This document shows, piece after piece, positions 51,609-62,438 of a stretch of 64,000 nt of DNA. Each line of letters begins with the position of its first letter. Positions within the stretch are counted from its first letter, which is position 1. Origin of the DNA: Blastococcus sp. LR1 (GTDB lineage: Bacteria; Actinomycetota; Actinomycetes; Mycobacteriales; Geodermatophilaceae); contig NZ_JAIUJY010000007.1 of the NCBI RefSeq assembly GCF_020166105.1, forward strand, positions 62,001-126,000, written 5' to 3'. The notes below the pieces were generated by a model that worked only from the letters and a program-made list of their open reading frames with translations, ran no database searches and had not been told where the DNA came from. Made by a program: the position numbers and the translations under genes.

Positions 51609-51770
51609 GCTGCCACCACTCGGCGCCCACAGCAATCCACAGAATGCCGGTGCACCCACCGAAGGACAGGCGACCGACGGCAAGCTTGGCTCGGCAGATG
51701 CTCGCGTCAGCGGTAGAACCCCTCGTGCGCACGCCGTGGCCGGGGATCGAGGAGAGGCAGGTGGCCGGCG

Positions 51771-52985
51771 ATGGTGTCGATCGCGAGAAGACCTGACGGT
51801 ACGTACCGGCCGCGGTACCGCGACGAACAAGGCAAGGAGCACGCCCGCCACTTCAAGCGCAAGGTCGACGCCCAGCGGTGGCTCGACGAGGTCACCGCGG
51901 CCGTGCAGACGGGCACCTACGTCGACCCCAAACGGGCCAGGACGACCGTGGGCGAGCTGGCGCCCGTATGGCTCGCCGGGAAGATCAACCTCAAGCCCAC
52001 CAGTCGGGCCCGCTACGCCGACGTCCTCAAGACCCACGTCCTGCCGCGCTGGGGGAACGTCCCGCTGATCCGGGTGACCCACGGCGACGTGCAGGCCTGG
52101 CTGTCCGAGCTGTCCGACCGGAGCTTGGCGGGGGCCTCTGTCCGCAAGGCGCAGGGCGTCCTGTCGGGCGTCCTCGGCCTCGCGGTGCGCGACCGGTGCC
52201 TGGCCGTCAACCCCGCGCTCGGCGTGGCCCTTCCCCCGATGCAGGAGAAGCGCCGCCGGTACCTGACCGCTGAGCAGCTCGACGCGCTCGCTGAGGCCGC
52301 CGGGCCCGGCCGGGTCGCCGTCTTGGTGCTCGGCTACTGCGGACTGCGCTGGTCAGAGCTGGCGGCGCTGAGGGTGCGGCACTTCGACTTGCTGCGGCGG
52401 CGGGTCCTGGTGGAGGAGGCCGTCACCGAGGTCGACGGCTCGCGCCTGGTATGGGGTACGCCCAAGACCCACGGCCGCCGCTCGGTGCCGCTGCCGCGGT
52501 TCCTCGTCGACGAGCTCGCCCGGGCGGTCGTGACCCGCCCTGCCGACGAGCTGGCCTTCCCCTCGCCGCAGGGCGCGGTGCTGCGCAACCGGAACGCCCG
52601 GTCCGCCTGGTTCGACGCCGCGGCCCGGGCCATCGGGGAGCCCGGGCTCACGCCGCACGAACTCCGGCACACCGCGGCCTCGCTGGCGATCAAGGCCGGG
52701 GCCAACGTCAAGGCTGTGCAGCGGATGCTCGGGCACGCCTCGGCGGCCATGACCCTGGACCGCTACGCCGACCTGTTCGACGACGACCTGGACGACGTGG
52801 CCGACCGGCTGGACGCGCTGCGGGCCGCATCCCGCGGACGAGTTGCGGACTTTTTGCGGACTGAGACCCCGTCGGAGGGCTCGCCCGAGCCCCCGACGGA
52901 GGTGAATACGCAGGTCAGACGAGTGGAGACGAGGGGAATCGAACCCCTAACCCCCGCCTTGCAAAGGCGGTGCTCTGCCAATTGA
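51771..52985 (+). CDS. int: Tyrosine recombinase/integrase (C-terminus runs through attR into tRNA-Ala)
   Basis: 404 residues. N-terminal arm-binding domain (1-55: DGTYRPRYRDEQGKEHARHFKRK), SAM-like core-binding domain (about 57-160), catalytic domain with Arg193 (GYCGLRWSEL), Lys232, His296-x-x-Arg299 (HELRH), His322 (MLGHAS) and Tyr332. The last 20 codons read antisense through the 43-bp att core into the tRNA-Ala gene. In the excised circle the frame would leave the core at Gln398 and end 17 codons later. ATG start at 51771. Confidence 0.95.
   Translation: MVSIARRPDGTYRPRYRDEQGKEHARHFKRKVDAQRWLDEVTAAVQTGTYVDPKRARTTVGELAPVWLAGKINLKPTSRARYADVLKTHVLPRWGNVPLIRVTHGDVQAWLSELSDRSLAGASVRKAQGVLSGVLGLAVRDRCLAVNPALGVALPPMQEKRRRYLTAEQLDALAEAAGPGRVAVLVLGYCGLRWSELAALRVRHFDLLRRRVLVEEAVTEVDGSRLVWGTPKTHGRRSVPLPRFLVDELARAVVTRPADELAFPSPQGAVLRNRNARSAWFDAAARAIGEPGLTPHELRHTAASLAIKAGANVKAVQRMLGHASAAMTLDRYADLFDDDLDDVADRLDALRAASRGRVADFLRTETPSEGSPEPPTEVNTQVRRVETRGIEPLTPALQRRCSAN
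52833..52862 (+). repeat. Right integrase arm-site iterons (11-bp phase)
   Basis: CGCGGACG (degenerate) at 52833, TGCGGACT at 52844 and 52855, again 11 bp apart and in the same orientation as the left set. They lie inside the 3' end of the integrase gene, 60 bp from the right att repeat. Confidence 0.7.
52923..52965. repeat. Right attachment repeat (attR core, within tRNA-Ala)
   Basis: 43 bp identical to 41397-41439. It supplies the 3' half of the present tRNA-Ala gene and codes for integrase residues 385-398, plus the first base of codon 399. Confidence 0.95.
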
Positions 52986-52996
52986 GCTACGTCCCC
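52924..52996 (-). tRNA. tRNA-Ala (anticodon TGC), integration target
   Basis: 73 nt on the minus strand. Acceptor GGGGACG/CGTCTCC with one G-T pair, discriminator A at 52924. D arm GCTCAATTGGCAGAGC; anticodon loop TTTGCAA gives TGC; T arm GGGGTTCGATTCCCC. CCA not encoded. The element restored its 3' half, keeping the gene functional. The integrase frame overlaps 62 bp of it in antisense. Confidence 0.96.
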
Positions 52997-53022
52997 CGGA
53001 GTGGCCCCGAGGGGCCGGCCGC

Positions 53023-53163
53023 TCAGCGGGTGGGAGTGCTGACTGCCCCCGGTCCGCTCGTGGCCTCGTGCCAGAGATCGGCCTCGCCCTTGCCGGCCGA
53101 CCGCTTGCGGACGGCGGCGAGAGCCCCGGCCGCGACGGCGGCGAGCGCCAGCTTCTTCAGCAC
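53023..53163 (-). CDS. DLW-39 family small protein
   Basis: 46 residues, GTG start at 53163, 8 nt after GAGGAGG. It begins MLKKLALAAVAAGALAAVRKR (hydrophobic helix with basic flanks) and ends with the diagnostic ADLWHEAT. This family of about 39-46 residues sits between gyrA-DUF3566 and tRNA-Ala in many Actinobacteria; function unknown. Too short to be called by length alone, but motif, ribosome-binding site and position agree. Confidence 0.88.
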   Translation of the reverse strand: MLKKLALAAVAAGALAAVRKRSAGKGEADLWHEATSGPGAVSTPTR

Positions 53164-53246
53164 GTGGAGAACCTCCTCGAGCGCCTCGCCCGCCGCGGAA
53201 CGACGACCGGAGGAACCACGGAGCCGTGGGGCTCCGGGTACACGGG

Positions 53247-53320
53247 TGGGCCTGGGAGGACTTGAACCTCCGGCCTCATCCTTATCAGGGATGCGCTCTA
53301 ACCGCCTGAGCTACAGGCCC
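53247..53320 (-). tRNA. tRNA-Ile (anticodon GAT)
   Basis: 74 nt on the minus strand. Acceptor GGGCCTG/CAGGCCC, discriminator A at 53247. Anticodon arm CATCC-CTGATAA-GGATG gives GAT. D arm GCTCAGGCGGTTAGAGC; T arm GGAGGTTCAAGTCCTCC. Located between DUF3566 and DLW-39, the conserved actinobacterial order after gyrA. Confidence 0.96.
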
Positions 53321-53380
53321 GTGAACCTCGGAAAGCTTACCTGGCCCCCGAACCACACCGAACAGGGGGTGGGGCCTCCC

Positions 53381-54046
53381 TCAGTCGCGCTCGGAGAGCG
53401 TGACCTCGAGCCCGCCGACCAGGTCGGAGCAGAGGTTGTAGATGTAGGTGCCGACGGTGCACAGCGCAGTCAGGAGCACCACGTTGATGGCGCCGATGAT
53501 CGCCGCGCCACCGAACACCACGCCCGGCGTGAGCACCTCGCCCCCGCCGCCGGACTCGGAACCACTGCCGAGCTGGCCGACCAGGCCGTTGATGGTGTCG
53601 AAGACGCCGAGGCCGTTCAGCACCAGGTACAGCAGTCCGACGGCCACCATCCAGATGAAGAACAGCGCGATCGACAGGACCAGCGAGATCTTGAGCGCCG
53701 ACCAGGTGTCGATGTGGCGGAGCTGCAGCCGCGCCCGCCGGGGACCGCGGCCGGCGGACTTCGACGCCGGCCGGGCGGACGTGGAGGTGAGGGCGGGGCC
53801 GCTCCCGGTCGCCGGCCCAGTGGCGGACGGAGCGCCGGCGACGACCGCGTGCCCCTCGCCGGTGACCGGCTGCGGCACGACGGGGACCGCCGGCGCCGAA
53901 CCCGTGGCCGGGCCGACCGCGTGGTGGGCGCCCGTCGTGGGGATGGCCTGCGTGGAGGAGGCCGATGCCTGACCCGCAGGGACAGCCGCGGGTTCCGCCT
54001 CGGCCCGGGAGTCGGTGCGCACCGAACCCTGCGTCCGGTCGCTCAT
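53381..54046 (-). CDS. DUF3566-family membrane protein
   Basis: 221 residues. A disordered Ala/Pro/Thr-rich N-terminus (about 1-105) precedes the DUF3566 domain with two membrane helices (SALKISLVLSIALFFIWMVAVGLLYLVL and AAIIGAINVVLLTALCTVGTYIYNL) and a C-terminal DLVGGLEVTLSERD. Conserved directly after gyrA in Actinobacteria; function unknown. I use the ATG at 54046 (GGGAG 6-7 nt upstream); the ATG at 54073 is an alternative. Confidence 0.92.
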   Translation of the reverse strand: MSDRTQGSVRTDSRAEAEPAAVPAGQASASSTQAIPTTGAHHAVGPATGSAPAVPVVPQPVTGEGHAVVAGAPSATGPATGSGPALTSTSARPASKSAGRGPRRARLQLRHIDTWSALKISLVLSIALFFIWMVAVGLLYLVLNGLGVFDTINGLVGQLGSGSESGGGGEVLTPGVVFGGAAIIGAINVVLLTALCTVGTYIYNLCSDLVGGLEVTLSERD

Positions 54047-54094
54047 GCCAGTCTCCCGTTCCGCAGCGGCCATACCGCTCCCTCAGTGCCTGGC

Positions 54095-54121
54095 CCCGCG
54101 GCGGCCAGGGGCCGCCGCGGG
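54095..54121 (-). terminator. Hairpin terminator after gyrA
   Basis: 12-bp perfect stem (CCCGCGGCGGCC and complement) with a 3-nt loop, 31 bp beyond the gyrA stop, before DUF3566. Confidence 0.75.
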
Positions 54122-54151
54122 ACGCATCTCGTGCGTGACTAGCTGCTCACA

Positions 54152-56620
54152 CTAGGCCGCGGGCTCGTCGTTGTCCGTCGTACGCGCGATCGCCACGATC
54201 GACACGTCCTCAGGCAAGTTCATGAGCTTGACACCCATGGTGGCCCGGTCCTTGTTGTGCCGCACCCCGTTCACCGGCGTGCGGATCACGCCGCCGCCGG
54301 AGGTGATGGCGTAGAGCTCGTCGCCGAGCGTCACGGCCAGCGCCCCGACCAGTGCACCCTTGCGGGCCTTGGGGTCGGCGGTGAGCACGCCCTTGCCGCC
54401 GCGACCCTGGTTCGGGTAGTTCTCGATGCCGGTCCGCTTGGCGAAGCCGCGCTCGGTGGCGACCAGGACGTCGACACCCTCCTGGACGACCATCATCGAC
54501 AGCAGCCGGTCGTCGTCGGACAGCGCGATGCCGCGCACGCCCTCGGTGGCCCGGCCCATCGGCCGCAGCGCCCCGTCGTCGGCGGTGAACCGGATCGACA
54601 TGGACTTGCGGGTGACCAGCAGCAGGTCGGACTCGCTGTCGATGAGCGCGGCGCCGACCAGCTCGTCGCCGTCGCGCAGGTTGATCGCGATGACGCCGCC
54701 CTGGCGGGGGGAGTCGAAGTCGGTCAGCCGCGTCTTCTTGACCTGACCCTTGGCCGTGGCGAGGACCAGGTACGGCGCCACGCCGTAGTCCTTGATCTGC
54801 ATGACCTGGGCGATCTTCTCGTCCGGCTGGAACGCCAGGATGTTCGCCACGTGCTGGCCGCGGGCGGTGCGGTTGGCCTCGGGCAGCTCGTAGGCCTTGG
54901 ACCGGTAGACCCGGCCCTTGTTCGTGAAGAAGAGGATCCAGTCGTGGGTCGAACCCACGAAGAAGTGGTCGACGAGGTCGTCCTGCTTGAGCTGGGCCCC
55001 CATCACGCCCTTGCCGCCACGGCGCTGGGAGCGGTAGAGGTCGCTCTTCGTCCGCTTGGCGTACCCGGTGCGGGTGATGGTGACGACGACCTCCTCCTCC
55101 GCGATGAGGTCCTCCATCGAGACGTCGCCCTCGTTGGCGACGAACTGCGTACGACGGTCGTCGCCGTACTTCTCGACGATCTCGGCGAGCTCGTCCTTGA
55201 TGATCTGCCGCTGGCGCGTGGGGGAGTCGAGGATCGCCTGAAGGTCGGCGATGCGGGCCTCGATCTCGGCCAGCTCGTCCATGATCCGCTGCCGCTCGAG
55301 GGCGGCCAGCCGGCGCAGCTGCAGGTCGAGGATCGAGACCGCCTGGATCTCGTCGACGTCCAGCAGCTCCATCAGGCCGGACCGGGCCTCGTCGGCCGAC
55401 GGGCTGCTGCGGATGAGGGCGATGACCGCGTCCAGCTGGTCGAGGGCCTTGGCCCAGCCGCGCAGGATGTGCGCGCGCTCCTCCGCCTTGCGCAGCCGGT
55501 ACCGGGTGCGCCGCTGGATGACCTCGATCTGGTGGTTGACGTACTCGCGGACGAGCTCGTCGAGGCGCAGCGTGCGCGGGACGCCGTCGACGATGGAGAG
55601 CATGTTGCAGCCGAAGGTGGTCTGCAGCTGCGTGTGCTTGTAGAGGTTGTTCAGCACGACCTTGGCGACGGCGTCGCGGCGCAGGGTGAAGACCAGGCGG
55701 CGGCCGACGCGGTCCGAGGACTCGTCGGCGATCTCGCTGATGCCCTGGAGCCGGCCTTCCTTGATCGACTCGGCGATCGACTCGGCCAGGTTGTCCGGGT
55801 TGACCTGGTACGGCAGCTCGGTGACGACGAGCTGGACCCGGCCCTTGGCGTCCTCCTCGACGGTGACGACGGCGCGCATGCGCACCGAGCCACGACCGGT
55901 GCGGTACGCGTCCTCGATGCCCTCGCGGCCGACGATCAGGCCCCGGGTCGGGAAGTCCGGGCCCTTGATCCGCTCCATGCACGCGGTGAGGGCCTCCTCG
56001 GCCTCCGCGTCGGGGTGGTCGAGGATCCAGAAGACCGCCTCGGCGACCTCGCGGAGGTTGTGCGGCGGCATGTTGGTGGCCATGCCGACCGCGATGCCGG
56101 CGGAGCCGTTGATCAGCAGGTTCGGGATGCGCCCGGGCAGGACCAGCGGCTCCTGGTTCTTGCCGTCGTAGTTGGGCTGGAAGTCGACGGTCTCCTCGTC
56201 GATGTCCCGCAGCATCTCCATGGCCAGCGGGGTCAGCCGCGCCTCGGTGTACCGCATGGCCGCGGCCGGGTCGTTGCCCGGCGAGCCGAAGTTGCCCTGG
56301 CCGTCGACCAGCGGGTAGCGCATCGACCAGGGCTGGGCCAGCCGCACGAGGGCGTCGTAGATCGAGCTGTCGCCGTGCGGGTGGTAGTTACCCATGACCT
56401 CACCGACGACGCGCGCGCACTTCACGTACGAGCGGTCGGGGCGGAAGCCCTGGTCGAACATCGCGTACAGCACGCGACGGTGCACCGGCTTGAGGCCGTC
56501 GCGGACCTCGGGCAGCGCACGGCCGACGATGACCGACATCGCGTAGTCGATGTAGCTGCGCTGCATCTCCTGCTGGAGGTCGACCGGCTCGACGCGGTCG
56601 CGGAAGGGGGTCTCGGTCAC
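54152..56620 (-). CDS. gyrA: DNA gyrase subunit A
   Basis: 822 residues. Active-site Tyr124 in [11 protein letters not shown]; the quinolone region is [14 protein letters not shown] with Ser85 and Asp89 (E. coli Ser83 and Asp87), so no resistance substitution is visible there. GyrA box QRRGGKG is present, and the C-terminal beta-pinwheel blades follow. With GyrB it introduces negative supercoils. GTG start. Follows gyrB after 122 bp, usual operon. Confidence 0.98.
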   Translation of the reverse strand: MTETPFRDRVEPVDLQQEMQRSYIDYAMSVIVGRALPEVRDGLKPVHRRVLYAMFDQGFRPDRSYVKCARVVGEVMGNYHPHGDSSIYDALVRLAQPWSMRYPLVDGQGNFGSPGNDPAAAMRYTEARLTPLAMEMLRDIDEETVDFQPNYDGKNQEPLVLPGRIPNLLINGSAGIAVGMATNMPPHNLREVAEAVFWILDHPDAEAEEALTACMERIKGPDFPTRGLIVGREGIEDAYRTGRGSVRMRAVVTVEEDAKGRVQLVVTELPYQVNPDNLAESIAESIKEGRLQGISEIADESSDRVGRRLVFTLRRDAVAKVVLNNLYKHTQLQTTFGCNMLSIVDGVPRTLRLDELVREYVNHQIEVIQRRTRYRLRKAEERAHILRGWAKALDQLDAVIALIRSSPSADEARSGLMELLDVDEIQAVSILDLQLRRLAALERQRIMDELAEIEARIADLQAILDSPTRQRQIIKDELAEIVEKYGDDRRTQFVANEGDVSMEDLIAEEEVVVTITRTGYAKRTKSDLYRSQRRGGKGVMGAQLKQDDLVDHFFVGSTHDWILFFTNKGRVYRSKAYELPEANRTARGQHVANILAFQPDEKIAQVMQIKDYGVAPYLVLATAKGQVKKTRLTDFDSPRQGGVIAINLRDGDELVGAALIDSESDLLLVTRKSMSIRFTADDGALRPMGRATEGVRGIALSDDDRLLSMMVVQEGVDVLVATERGFAKRTGIENYPNQGRGGKGVLTADPKARKGALVGALAVTLGDELYAITSGGGVIRTPVNGVRHNKDRATMGVKLMNLPEDVSIVAIARTTDNDEPAA

Positions 56621-56742
56621 TGGTCAGATCTCCACAGGTGAGTGCACAGGAGTGGACGAACGCGCTGGTGACGTCCTGGAACGGCCCTGCTGCAGGGACC
56701 CACCGCGAGCGTGCGGGTGATGGGGTGCAGCGGGGTCCTTCA

Positions 56743-58773
<2,031 letters not shown>

Positions 58774-59056
58774 GTGGGGCCTTCCTCTCGAGCAACCGGC
58801 GACCTCTCGCCCCCGACACGGGACAGGGGGCGGATCGGCGCAGAAGCGCGCTGAGCCGGTTGCTGACGGTTTCCGTCGTCCACGATACCCCGAGGTCTGA
58901 CAGGAACAGCGCCGCGCACGCCCTCACGTCGTGTCTGCGCCACTCTCGACACCTCCGCCACCATGGATGTTGCCCCCCGGGTACCGGCGACGTCCTCGAC
59001 GCCGTGGGCGGCTCCGGCGTCGGGCGCGACCCCGCGGTGGGCCGCAGACTCGGCCC

Positions 59057-60571
59057 ATGACCGTCCCCCACCCCGTCGCACCCCCGTCCCCGGAGCAGCC
59101 GCCGGCCGACCCGCTCGTCTGCCTCGTCACCGGCGCCACGGGCTACGTCGGGGGCCGCCTGGTCCCGGAACTCCTGGCCGCGGGGCACCGCGTCCGCGTG
59201 ATGACCCGCTCCCCGGAGCGGCTGCGCGACCACCCGTGGGCCGCCGAGGTCGAGGTGGTGCGGGCCGACGCCGGCGACGCCGGGTCCGTCGCCGCGGCGT
59301 GCGAAGGGGTCGACGTCGTCTACTACCTGATCCACGCCCTGGGCAGCGGGCCCGGCTTCGAGGAGACCGACCGCCGCACGGCGCGGGTCATGGCCGGGGC
59401 CGCCCGCGACGCCGGGGTCGGCCGGCTGGTCTACCTGGGTGGTCTCGAGCCGCAGGACGAGGAGCTCTCCCCGCACCTGCGCTCGCGCGCGGAGGTCGCC
59501 GCGACCCTGCTCGACTCCGGGGTGCCGACCGTGGTGCTGCGCGCCGCCGTCGTCCTCGGCTCGGGCTCGGCGTCCTTCGAGATGCTGCGGTACCTCACCG
59601 AGCGGCTGCCGGTGATGGTGACGCCGCGCTGGGTGCACAGCCGGATCCAGCCGATCGCGATCCGCGACGTGCTGCGGTACCTGGTCGCCTGCGCCCGGCT
59701 GCCCGCCGACGTGCACCGCTGCTTCGACATCGGTGGCCCGGACCGCATGAGCTACGCCGAGATGATGCAGCGGTACGCCCGGGTCGCCGCCCTCCCGCGG
59801 CGCCGGATCCTGCCGGTGCCCCTGTTCAGCCCGTCGCTGTCCAGCCACTGGGTCGGGCTGATCACGCCGGTGCCGGCGGGGATCGCGCGCCCGCTGGTCG
59901 AGTCGCTGCGCAACACCGTCGTCTGCACCGAGCACGACATCGCCGCCTACGTGCCGGACCCGCCGGAGGGGCTGCTCGGCTTCGACGACGCCGTGGCCCT
60001 GGCGGTGCAGCGGGTCAAGGACTCCGCGGTCACCACCCGCTGGGCCTCGGCCTCCGTGCCCGGAGCCCCCTCCGACCCCCTCCCCACCGACCCGGACTGG
60101 GCCGGCGGAAGCCTGTACGTCGACGACCGGGCGCTCACCTCGACGGCGTCGCCCGACCGGCTCTGGCAGGTCGTCGAGGGCATCGGCGGGGACCGCGGCT
60201 GGTACTCGTGGCCGCTGGCCTGGCGGGTGCGCGGATGGCTGGACCGGGCTGTCGGGGGCGTGGGCCTGCGCCGCGGCCGGCGGGACCCCGACCGGCTCTA
60301 CGCCGGCGACGCCCTGGACTTCTGGCGGGTGGAGGAGCGCGAGGCCGGCCGGCTGCTGCGGCTGCGGGCGGAGATGCGGGTGCCGGGCCTCGCCTGGCTC
60401 GAGTTCCACGTGGAACACGGGCCCGACGGGGGTGCCACGCTGCGGCAGCGGGCCACCTTCGCTCCGCGCGGCCTCTCCGGGCACGCCTACTGGTGGGCGG
60501 TCGCCGCGTTCCACGGCGTCGTCTTCGGCGGCATGCTGCGCGGCATCGTCCGGGCCGCGGAATCGGACTGA
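59057..60571 (+). CDS. NAD(P)-binding atypical SDR fused to DUF2867 domain
   Basis: 504 residues. The N-terminal Rossmann domain (about 18-300) begins VCLVTGATGYVGGRLVPELLAAGHRVRVMTRSPERL and contains YYLIHALGSGPGFEETDR and YLGGLEPQDEELSPHLRSR. The C-terminal DUF2867 part has YVDDRALTSTASPDRLWQVVEGIGGDRGWYSWP and FWRVEEREAGRLLRLRAEM. This fusion is common in Actinobacteria; the substrate is unknown. ATG at 59057. It carries a ParB-type site in frame (codes FHVEH). Confidence 0.92.
   Translation: MTVPHPVAPPSPEQPPADPLVCLVTGATGYVGGRLVPELLAAGHRVRVMTRSPERLRDHPWAAEVEVVRADAGDAGSVAAACEGVDVVYYLIHALGSGPGFEETDRRTARVMAGAARDAGVGRLVYLGGLEPQDEELSPHLRSRAEVAATLLDSGVPTVVLRAAVVLGSGSASFEMLRYLTERLPVMVTPRWVHSRIQPIAIRDVLRYLVACARLPADVHRCFDIGGPDRMSYAEMMQRYARVAALPRRRILPVPLFSPSLSSHWVGLITPVPAGIARPLVESLRNTVVCTEHDIAAYVPDPPEGLLGFDDAVALAVQRVKDSAVTTRWASASVPGAPSDPLPTDPDWAGGSLYVDDRALTSTASPDRLWQVVEGIGGDRGWYSWPLAWRVRGWLDRAVGGVGLRRGRRDPDRLYAGDALDFWRVEEREAGRLLRLRAEMRVPGLAWLEFHVEHGPDGGATLRQRATFAPRGLSGHAYWWAVAAFHGVVFGGMLRGIVRAAESD
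60403..60416. other. parS-like ParB-binding site inside a coding region
   Basis: GTTCCACGTGGAAC, perfect 14-bp palindrome within the DUF2867 fusion gene. Third perfect copy of the core in the window and the closest to recF/dciA. Confidence 0.8.
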
Positions 60572-60575
60572 CCGC

Positions 60576-60610
60576 CGTCCTGGCTCACCATGGGACGTCC
60601 TGGCTCACCA
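60576..60610 (+). repeat. 15-bp direct repeat with 20-bp period
   Basis: CGTCCTGGCTCACCA occurs at 60576-60590 and 60596-60610 between two convergent genes. Purpose unknown; could be a replication-slippage remnant. Confidence 0.6.
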
Positions 60611-60630
60611 CCGGTGCTGAGCCGGGACGC

Positions 60631-60657
60631 GGAACGATCAGGTGAGCTGATCATTCC
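60631..60657. terminator. Bidirectional hairpin between the SDR-fusion and ABC exporter genes
   Basis: 11-bp stem with one mismatch (GGAACGATCAG / CTGATCATTCC), 5-nt loop. Located between convergent stops. Confidence 0.65.
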
Positions 60658-60662
60658 GGGGC

Positions 60663-62438
60663 TCACACCAGGAGCTGCGCGGTGGCGAGCTCGCGGTAGA
60701 GCGGGCTGGTCTCGACCAGCTCGTCGTGCGTGCCACGGGCGACGACCTGCCCGCCGTCGAGGACCACGATGAGGTCGCTGTCCCGGACGGTGGACAGCCG
60801 GTGGGCGACGACGAGCAGCGCCCGGTCCGCGGAAGCCGCGGCGAGCGTGTCACGCAGCAGCCCCTCGTTGCGGGCGTCGAGGCTCGCGGTCGGCTCGTCG
60901 AGCAGCAGCAGCTCCGGGCGGGCCAGGAGCGAGCGTGCGATGGCCAGCCGCTGGCGCTCCCCGCCGGAGAGCAGCACGCCGTCGTCGCCGACCGGCACGT
61001 CCAGCCCCCGGGGTGACCGCTGCACGAGAGCGGTGAGCCCGACGTCGGCCAGCACCGCCCACAGCTCGGCGTCGCCGCTGCCGGGGGCGGCGAGCAGCAG
61101 GTTCTCCCGGATCGTGCCGGCCAGGACCGGCGCCTCCTGCTCGACGTAGCCGAGCCGGGCGCGCAGCGCCGCCCGGGGCAGGTCCCGCACGTCGGTCCCC
61201 GCCCACCGGATCGCACCGCCGGACAGCGGGTAGAAGCCCTCGATCAGCGCCAGGACCGTGGACTTGCCGGCACCCGACGGCCCGACCAGCGCCACCCGGC
61301 TGCCGGCCCGGACCGACAGCGAGACGCCGCGCAGCACCGGCGTCCCGTCCGGATAGCCGAACGAGACGTCGTCCAGCTCCAGCAGCGGCGCGGGGTCCCC
61401 CGCCGCGGGGCTGCGCGGGGCGACGACGGCGCCGCCGCGCTCGGGGCGGTCGTCGGCCTCCGGGGCGAGCCGGAGGATCTCCTGGATCCGGGCGAGCGCC
61501 CCGAGGCCGCTCTGCACCTCGGTCCAGGCGTGCACGAAGCGGCCCAGCGGCATGACCAGCAGGAACAGGTAGAGGATGAAGGCGACCAGGTCCGCGACGC
61601 CGATGGAGCCCTCCGCGACCCGGTAACCGCCGAGGCCCAGCACCGCCAGGAACGCGCCCTGCACCGCGATCGAGCTGGCCGGCGAGACGAGCGCCTGCAG
61701 CCGGGCGACCTGCACTCCCGCGGCGTACGAACGGCCCGCCGTCTCCCACACCGCCTCGACCTCACGCGCGGTCGCGCCGCTGGCCCGGATGGTGCGCACC
61801 GCCGACAGCGCCCGCTCCAGCGCCGCCGTCATGGCGCCGACCGCCTCCTGCGCCTGCCGGCTGAGCCGGCGGATGCCCCGGGAGACGCTGATCGCGACGG
61901 CCATCCCGACGCCGACGGCCAGCACGGTGACCAGCAGCAGCCAGACGTCGACCAGCGCCATGGCCACGAGCGCGCCGACGGCGATGACCACCGACCCGGC
62001 GATCTCCACGATCCCGGAGGTGACCGTGGCCCGCAGCAGCGTGGTGTCCGCGCCGACCCGCGACATCAGGTCGCCGGTGCGGCGCCGGTCGTACTCGGTC
62101 ACGGGCAGCCGCAGCAGCCGGTCGGCCAGGGTGCGCCGGGTGGTGAGGACGACGCCCTCGCCGGTGCGCTGGAGGACGAACTGCTGGGCCGCTCCCAGCA
62201 CGGCGCCGACGACCAGCACCGCCACCAGGGCGGCGACCGCGACGAGCACGGAGCGCCCGGCGCCCACGGCCTCGATGACCCGCGCGACCAGTGCCGGCTG
62301 CGCCAGCGCCGCGGCCGCGCCGACCAGCGACAGGCCTGCGGCCAACATGAGCGCCCGCCGGTGCGGGCGGAGCAGCGGCAGCAGGTCACGGACGCGGGCG
62401 GCGGGTGCCCGCTCCTCGTCGCCGGTCGGGGGCGTCAG
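60663..62438 (-). CDS. ABC exporter (transmembrane and ATPase domains fused), likely CTG start
   Basis: 591 residues from the CTG at 62438. Six-helix exporter domain (about 30-310), then the ATPase: GPSGAGKST (Walker A), EQEAPVLAGTIRENLLLA (Q-loop), LSGGERQRLAIARSLL (signature), LLLLDEPTASLD (Walker B) and VVAHRLSTV (H-loop). It exports lipid, peptide or drug as a homodimer. No ATG, GTG or TTG fits the N-terminus. CTG has GGAGG 9 nt upstream and overlaps the TGA of the preceding gene (CTGA), like the ATGA/GTGA couplings elsewhere in the window. Confidence 0.9.
   Translation of the reverse strand: MTPPTGDEERAPAARVRDLLPLLRPHRRALMLAAGLSLVGAAAALAQPALVARVIEAVGAGRSVLVAVAALVAVLVVGAVLGAAQQFVLQRTGEGVVLTTRRTLADRLLRLPVTEYDRRRTGDLMSRVGADTTLLRATVTSGIVEIAGSVVIAVGALVAMALVDVWLLLVTVLAVGVGMAVAISVSRGIRRLSRQAQEAVGAMTAALERALSAVRTIRASGATAREVEAVWETAGRSYAAGVQVARLQALVSPASSIAVQGAFLAVLGLGGYRVAEGSIGVADLVAFILYLFLLVMPLGRFVHAWTEVQSGLGALARIQEILRLAPEADDRPERGGAVVAPRSPAAGDPAPLLELDDVSFGYPDGTPVLRGVSLSVRAGSRVALVGPSGAGKSTVLALIEGFYPLSGGAIRWAGTDVRDLPRAALRARLGYVEQEAPVLAGTIRENLLLAAPGSGDAELWAVLADVGLTALVQRSPRGLDVPVGDDGVLLSGGERQRLAIARSLLARPELLLLDEPTASLDARNEGLLRDTLAAASADRALLVVAHRLSTVRDSDLIVVLDGGQVVARGTHDELVETSPLYRELATAQLLV

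Larger units (their letters stand above)
41397..52965. mobile_element. Integrative mobilizable element in tRNA-Ala(TGC), about 11.5 kb
   Basis: Bounded by 43-bp perfect direct repeats (41397-41439 and 52923-52965) that equal the anticodon loop to 3' end of tRNA-Ala. The unit from repeat to repeat is 11,526 bp. It encodes a tyrosine integrase next to the intact tRNA, an excisionase-like HTH protein and a MobF relaxase-helicase. Leftward cargo: DUF4177-like protein, trypsin-like protease, ECF sigma pair, thioredoxin operon, and a toxin-antitoxin-like pair. No FtsK/VirD4 coupling protein, type IV secretion genes or phage structural genes are seen, so it is likely mobilizable rather than self-conjugative, and not a prophage. 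Confidence 0.93.

Noticed and set aside
49227-52082. 951-codon leftward open frame opposite relaxase and integrase
   Set aside because: Relaxase, excisionase and integrase motifs are all on the plus strand; this frame is a shadow.
41397-52965. Prophage interpretation of the element
   Set aside because: No terminase, portal, capsid or tail genes; a MobF relaxase is present instead.
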